This document shows, piece by piece, positions 61,062 to 64,000 of a DNA stretch of 64,000 bases. The position numbers and the translations under genes were made by a program. Source of the DNA: Aromatoleum evansii (lineage in GTDB: Bacteria > Pseudomonadota > Gammaproteobacteria > Burkholderiales > Rhodocyclaceae); NCBI RefSeq assembly GCF_012910805.1, contig NZ_WTVK01000006.1, positions 62,001-126,000 of the forward strand, given 5' to 3'. Numbering within the stretch: position 1 is the stretch's first letter; each line of letters begins with the position of its first letter. Under the pieces are notes generated by a model, which did not search any database, was not told the origin of the DNA, and saw nothing but the letters and a program-made list of their open reading frames with translations.

Positions 61062-62624
61062 CTAAGGATCGCCCCGGCGCCGGCCCGCGCGCACTGCGGC
61101 GGAAGCCGTCGCCCCGGAGATCGTGGCATCTCGGTTCGCCTGCGTGCGCAGCGCCCCGGGGAAGAAGCGCGCGGTGAGGCTGTTCGATTCGAGCGGCGAA
61201 TCCGTGTCGACGCCGCCATAGCGGCGCCAGTCGCGCACCCAGAAGATGTCGTCGGCCACTTCGAGGAAGCCGATCGTCTCGCGGTCGCCCACCAGCACCC
61301 CCTGCACGCGCAGTCCGCGCTCGCGGCGCATCGTGCGCAGGCGGGCGGCAAGATCAGGCGTCGCCCCGAACTCGCCATCGGACACGAGCACCAGGTCGGC
61401 CTGCTGCCAGCGCGCCTCCTCCAGCTTCGCCAGCGCCGCCTCGATCGGCCCGCACACGTCGGTGCCGCCGCGAAAAGCCTGGCCGAGGAAGCGGGCGAGC
61501 CGTCCGATGCCCTCGGCGTCGACCGGCAGCGTCATCCCGACAATTTCGCCCGGACCGCCGAAGCTGAACACGTGGCATGTACGTTTCTGCGCGTGAGCCG
61601 TGCGCACCGCCTCCAGCACCGCCGCCTTGGCGACCGCCTCGGCGCCACCGCGCATCGACCCGGAGGTGTCGACGCACAGCAGCATCGGCCCCATCTCGAG
61701 GCGCTTCCGCGGCTGCGGGCGCGGCGTCGGACGCTGCACGGCCTCCTCGTGCCGACGGATCTCCTGCATGCGGTCGTCGTCCTCGTAGCACAGCAGCGTC
61801 CGCTCCGCGCGCCGGGCATGCCAGACGAGCCGCAAGCGGGGGTGTCCGAGCAGCATCGCCTCGGCCGGCAACATGCGCGCGATGCGATCGGCGCGGTGGA
61901 TCCCGCGCGTCTCGCCGGGCATGTCGGGAACGCGCACGGTGCTGCGTTCCGCGCGATGTGCGGTCGCCTCCTCGATCACCTGCACGGTGACGCGCCCAGC
62001 TTCGTCCGGCTCGTCCGTCTCCGCCGCGCGCCCGAGGCGCCGGATCAGCGCCGCGAGTTCGGGCAGGCGCTCGAGCAGCCGGCGGATGCGCACGACCTCC
62101 TGCCAGCCCTCGCTGCGCAGCAGCCCGCGGATGCGGTCCCAGCGCGTGCTCTTGGCGTCGTCGGGGATCATGCCGAAGACGTCCGCCAGCTCGTCCATGT
62201 CGCCGCAACGGTCCTGCCAGTCGGCGGCAAAGGCGTCGACGGCCATCCCGACCGCCCGCGCCTCGTCCGCACCGCGGTCGAGATAATCGACGATGAAATC
62301 GACATGGAAGAGGATGCTCATCAACACGGTGTCGGCGAGCTCGCCCTCATCCCGACAATAGCGCGCGAGGTCGAGGCCCTGCATCGCCTCGACCAGCCCG
62401 CGCGCGATCGCGGGCGGGGGCCAGCGCCACGCCTCGAACGGCGGCAGCCGGCCCGAGACGAGCGCCGCACGCAGCTCCGCAAGGGCCGCAAGCCGCGCCT
62501 CCACGCAGCCCTGCGCGTTCGTCAGCCCGCCCAGCCACAAGCCGCGCACGAGTCCGTCCAGCGCCGCGAGCCGGCTTTCCTGCAGCGCGAAGAGCAGCGG
62601 CGCGGGACCGGCAGGAGCGTTCAT
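61062..62624 (-). CDS. VWA-domain protein, partner of MoxR AAA+ ATPase (ViaA-like)
   Basis: 520 aa from the ATG at 62624. N-terminal helical region about 1-310 and a C-terminal von Willebrand A domain with MIDAS LLCVDTSGSMRGG at about residue 325, followed by FRGGTDVCGPIEAAL and LVSDGEFGATPDL. The combination with a MoxR ATPase is that of ViaA-RavA and of CbbO/NorD metal-insertion pairs. Starts 7 bp after the ATPase stop. Confidence 0.9.
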   Translation of the reverse strand: MNAPAGPAPLLFALQESRLAALDGLVRGLWLGGLTNAQGCVEARLAALAELRAALVSGRLPPFEAWRWPPPAIARGLVEAMQGLDLARYCRDEGELADTVLMSILFHVDFIVDYLDRGADEARAVGMAVDAFAADWQDRCGDMDELADVFGMIPDDAKSTRWDRIRGLLRSEGWQEVVRIRRLLERLPELAALIRRLGRAAETDEPDEAGRVTVQVIEEATAHRAERSTVRVPDMPGETRGIHRADRIARMLPAEAMLLGHPRLRLVWHARRAERTLLCYEDDDRMQEIRRHEEAVQRPTPRPQPRKRLEMGPMLLCVDTSGSMRGGAEAVAKAAVLEAVRTAHAQKRTCHVFSFGGPGEIVGMTLPVDAEGIGRLARFLGQAFRGGTDVCGPIEAALAKLEEARWQQADLVLVSDGEFGATPDLAARLRTMRRERGLRVQGVLVGDRETIGFLEVADDIFWVRDWRRYGGVDTDSPLESNSLTARFFPGALRTQANRDATISGATASAAVRAGRRRGDP

Positions 62625-62631
62625 GCGCACT

Positions 62632-64000
62632 TCAGGCGGAAGAAAGCGGTTCGTGCAGCACGGGCGCAGGAGCCTCGCCGCCTTCGCCCGCCGGCAGACG
62701 CGGCAGCGCCTCGAAGCCGGCGCGTGCCGCGAGAATCCGCTCGCGCAGATCCGCCAGCACGCGCGCCGTCCCCGCGAGGCTCCCGTCCGCACGCCCCGCG
62801 AGCCCGGCATCCAGCCACAGGCTGCGAGATCGGTATTCGGCCAGGTCGCGACGCCGCGCGGCGAGCTCCGCCGCGTATGCATCGAGGCGCGCGACCAGCT
62901 CGTCGATCTGTCGCGTGCGCGCGCCGATGTGCGCCGGCCCGTAGCGGCGCTGCCGCGTGTGCGTCAGGCGCAGCGCCTGCGCCCCGCCCTTGGCGTCGCC
63001 GATCTCGTCGGCGAGATCGCCTGCGGAGAATCGCAGCCGGCCGCTCTCGTCGTAGTCGAGGTCGTTGGCATTGCGCTCGGCCTGCAGCTGCGCCTCGAAG
63101 GCCTCGACGACGCGCGTGACGCGCGGCGGCGCGAACGCCTCGCGTACCCCGAGCCGCGCGCACAGCCAGTCACCCAGCGCGGCCTGGCGCGGCGCGTCCG
63201 GCGCCGTGCACCAAGGCAGCAACAGCAGATCCCACAAGGACACGGCCCCCCGCCCCTCGCTCGCCGCAGCGACGCGCAACAGGCGCGCCGCCTTCACCCA
63301 GCGGCGGTCCGACACGTACACCGCTGCCGCGCCAAGATGTGCGCGCAACTCGGCGAACATCGCCGTCACTTCGGCAGGCAGCACCACCTGCCCTGCCACG
63401 GTATCGAGCGCGGCGAGATCGGCGGCGCCGAGCGCCTCCGCATGCCCTGGCGCCTGCCAGGCCCGCGACGGATCGGCACCCAGCAACTCCGTGAAACCGT
63501 CCGCACTCACCGGCGCAACCGTCACCCGCAGCAGGAAGCGGTCGAAGAACGCCTCCGCGACCTCATCCTCGGGCACTTCGTTCGTCGCGCCGATCGCGCT
63601 GATCAACGGACAGCGCTGCCGCCCCGCGCCGTTGTCGAATTCACGCTCGTTGAGCAGCGTCAGCAGCGCGTTGAGGATGGCGCTGTTGGCCTTGAACACC
63701 TCGTCGATGAAGGCGATCGACGCGTCGGGCAGGAAACCCGCCGTGTGGCGTTCGTAGCGATCCTGCTCGAGCGCCTGGATCGACAACGGCCCGAAGAGCT
63801 CCTCCGGCACCGAGAAGCGCGTCAGCAGACGCTCGAAGTAGCGCGCGTCGCGAAAGGCGAGATGCAGTCGGCGCGCAAGCTCGCTCTTCGCGGTGCCCGG
63901 CGGGCCGATCAGCAGGGTATGTTCGCCGGCGAGCGCCGCGAGCAGCGCGAGGCGCACGACATGGGAACGCTCGACGAGACCGTGCTCCAGCGTTGCAACG
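62632..64000 (-). CDS. MoxR/RavA-type AAA+ ATPase (5' end outside window)
   Basis: At least 456 codons, open to the right edge; the residues before the Walker A run ATLEHGLVERSHVVRLALLA, matching the RavA N-terminus, so the GTG at 63957 is not the start. Walker A LIGPPGTAKSELARRL, Walker B IAFIDEVFKANSAILNALL, sensor 1 GATNEVP, arginine finger FFDRFLLR, then a C-terminal segment with a coiled helix region. It is a chaperone-like ATPase working with the VWA protein downstream. Confidence 0.92.
   Translation of the reverse strand, partial: VATLEHGLVERSHVVRLALLAALAGEHTLLIGPPGTAKSELARRLHLAFRDARYFERLLTRFSVPEELFGPLSIQALEQDRYERHTAGFLPDASIAFIDEVFKANSAILNALLTLLNEREFDNGAGRQRCPLISAIGATNEVPEDEVAEAFFDRFLLRVTVAPVSADGFTELLGADPSRAWQAPGHAEALGAADLAALDTVAGQVVLPAEVTAMFAELRAHLGAAAVYVSDRRWVKAARLLRVAAASEGRGAVSLWDLLLLPWCTAPDAPRQAALGDWLCARLGVREAFAPPRVTRVVEAFEAQLQAERNANDLDYDESGRLRFSAGDLADEIGDAKGGAQALRLTHTRQRRYGPAHIGARTRQIDELVARLDAYAAELAARRRDLAEYRSRSLWLDAGLAGRADGSLAGTARVLADLRERILAARAGFEALPRLPAGEGGEAPAPVLHEPLSSA

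Overview
The window is GC-rich DNA from a betaproteobacterium, most likely a member of the Azoarcus/Aromatoleum/Thauera group (Rhodocyclales). The evidence is codon use, dense catabolic operons with LysR, AraC and GntR regulators, a gentisate operon with a TRAP transporter, a complete pqqABCDE operon, and a korCAB locus of the type known to feed reduced ferredoxin into anaerobic aromatic metabolism. I saw no rRNA, tRNA, phage, IS element or CRISPR array.

Layout. 0-3.6 kb: a hybrid histidine kinase (cut by the left edge), divergent from a periplasmic amino-acid-type binding protein. 3.7-11.3 kb: a leftward catabolic block of metallo-beta-lactamase-fold protein, FAD monooxygenase, DUF2783 protein, VOC protein, FAH-family hydrolase and acetoacetyl-CoA synthetase, with a phasin gene behind it. 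11.5-17.7 kb: a GAF-GGDEF diguanylate cyclase, a cytoplasmic trypsin-like protease, an old-yellow-enzyme reductase with divergent LysR, a ChaC-like cyclotransferase and an alpha/beta hydrolase. 17.75-23 kb: an acyl-CoA dehydrogenase/thiolase/acyl-CoA synthetase operon with divergent AraC regulator. 23-27.5 kb: methyltransferase, DsrE protein, ArsR-rhodanese fusion, esterase, DoxX, glutathionyl-hydroquinone reductase and a tiny lipoprotein. 27.5-30.8 kb: pqqABCDE. 31-34.5 kb: proline iminopeptidase, YgjP-like metallopeptidase, DbpA helicase.

34.7-43.4 kb is the least familiar region. It holds an FMN-dependent 2-hydroxyacid oxidase, a dihydropyrimidinase-like amidohydrolase, two paralogous FCD-GntR regulators, an MFS carrier, an arylmalonate-decarboxylase/maleate-isomerase-like enzyme, a racemase-like protein without its two cysteines, and an FAH hydrolase. 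The two divergent promoters share a near-identical TTTTGTC(G/T)ACAATT box, so they are probably one regulon for an undescribed catabolic pathway.

43.6-48.3 kb: korCAB, whose upstream region carries seven TGCA tetramers in 52 bp, like BzdR/BoxR operators of anaerobic benzoate regulation. 48.6-52.4 kb: small periplasmic proteins, a persulfide dioxygenase-rhodanese fusion, two DnrO-like paralogues, a CBS protein and a hemerythrin. 52.4-60.2 kb: a 3-hydroxybenzoate/gentisate operon (gentisate dioxygenase, fumarylpyruvate hydrolase, 3-hydroxybenzoate 6-hydroxylase, maleylpyruvate isomerase, TRAP transporter) with divergent LysR; the small TRAP permease gene has a one-base frameshift. 60.2-64 kb: DUF364 protein, VWA protein and MoxR/RavA-type AAA+ ATPase (cut by the right edge).
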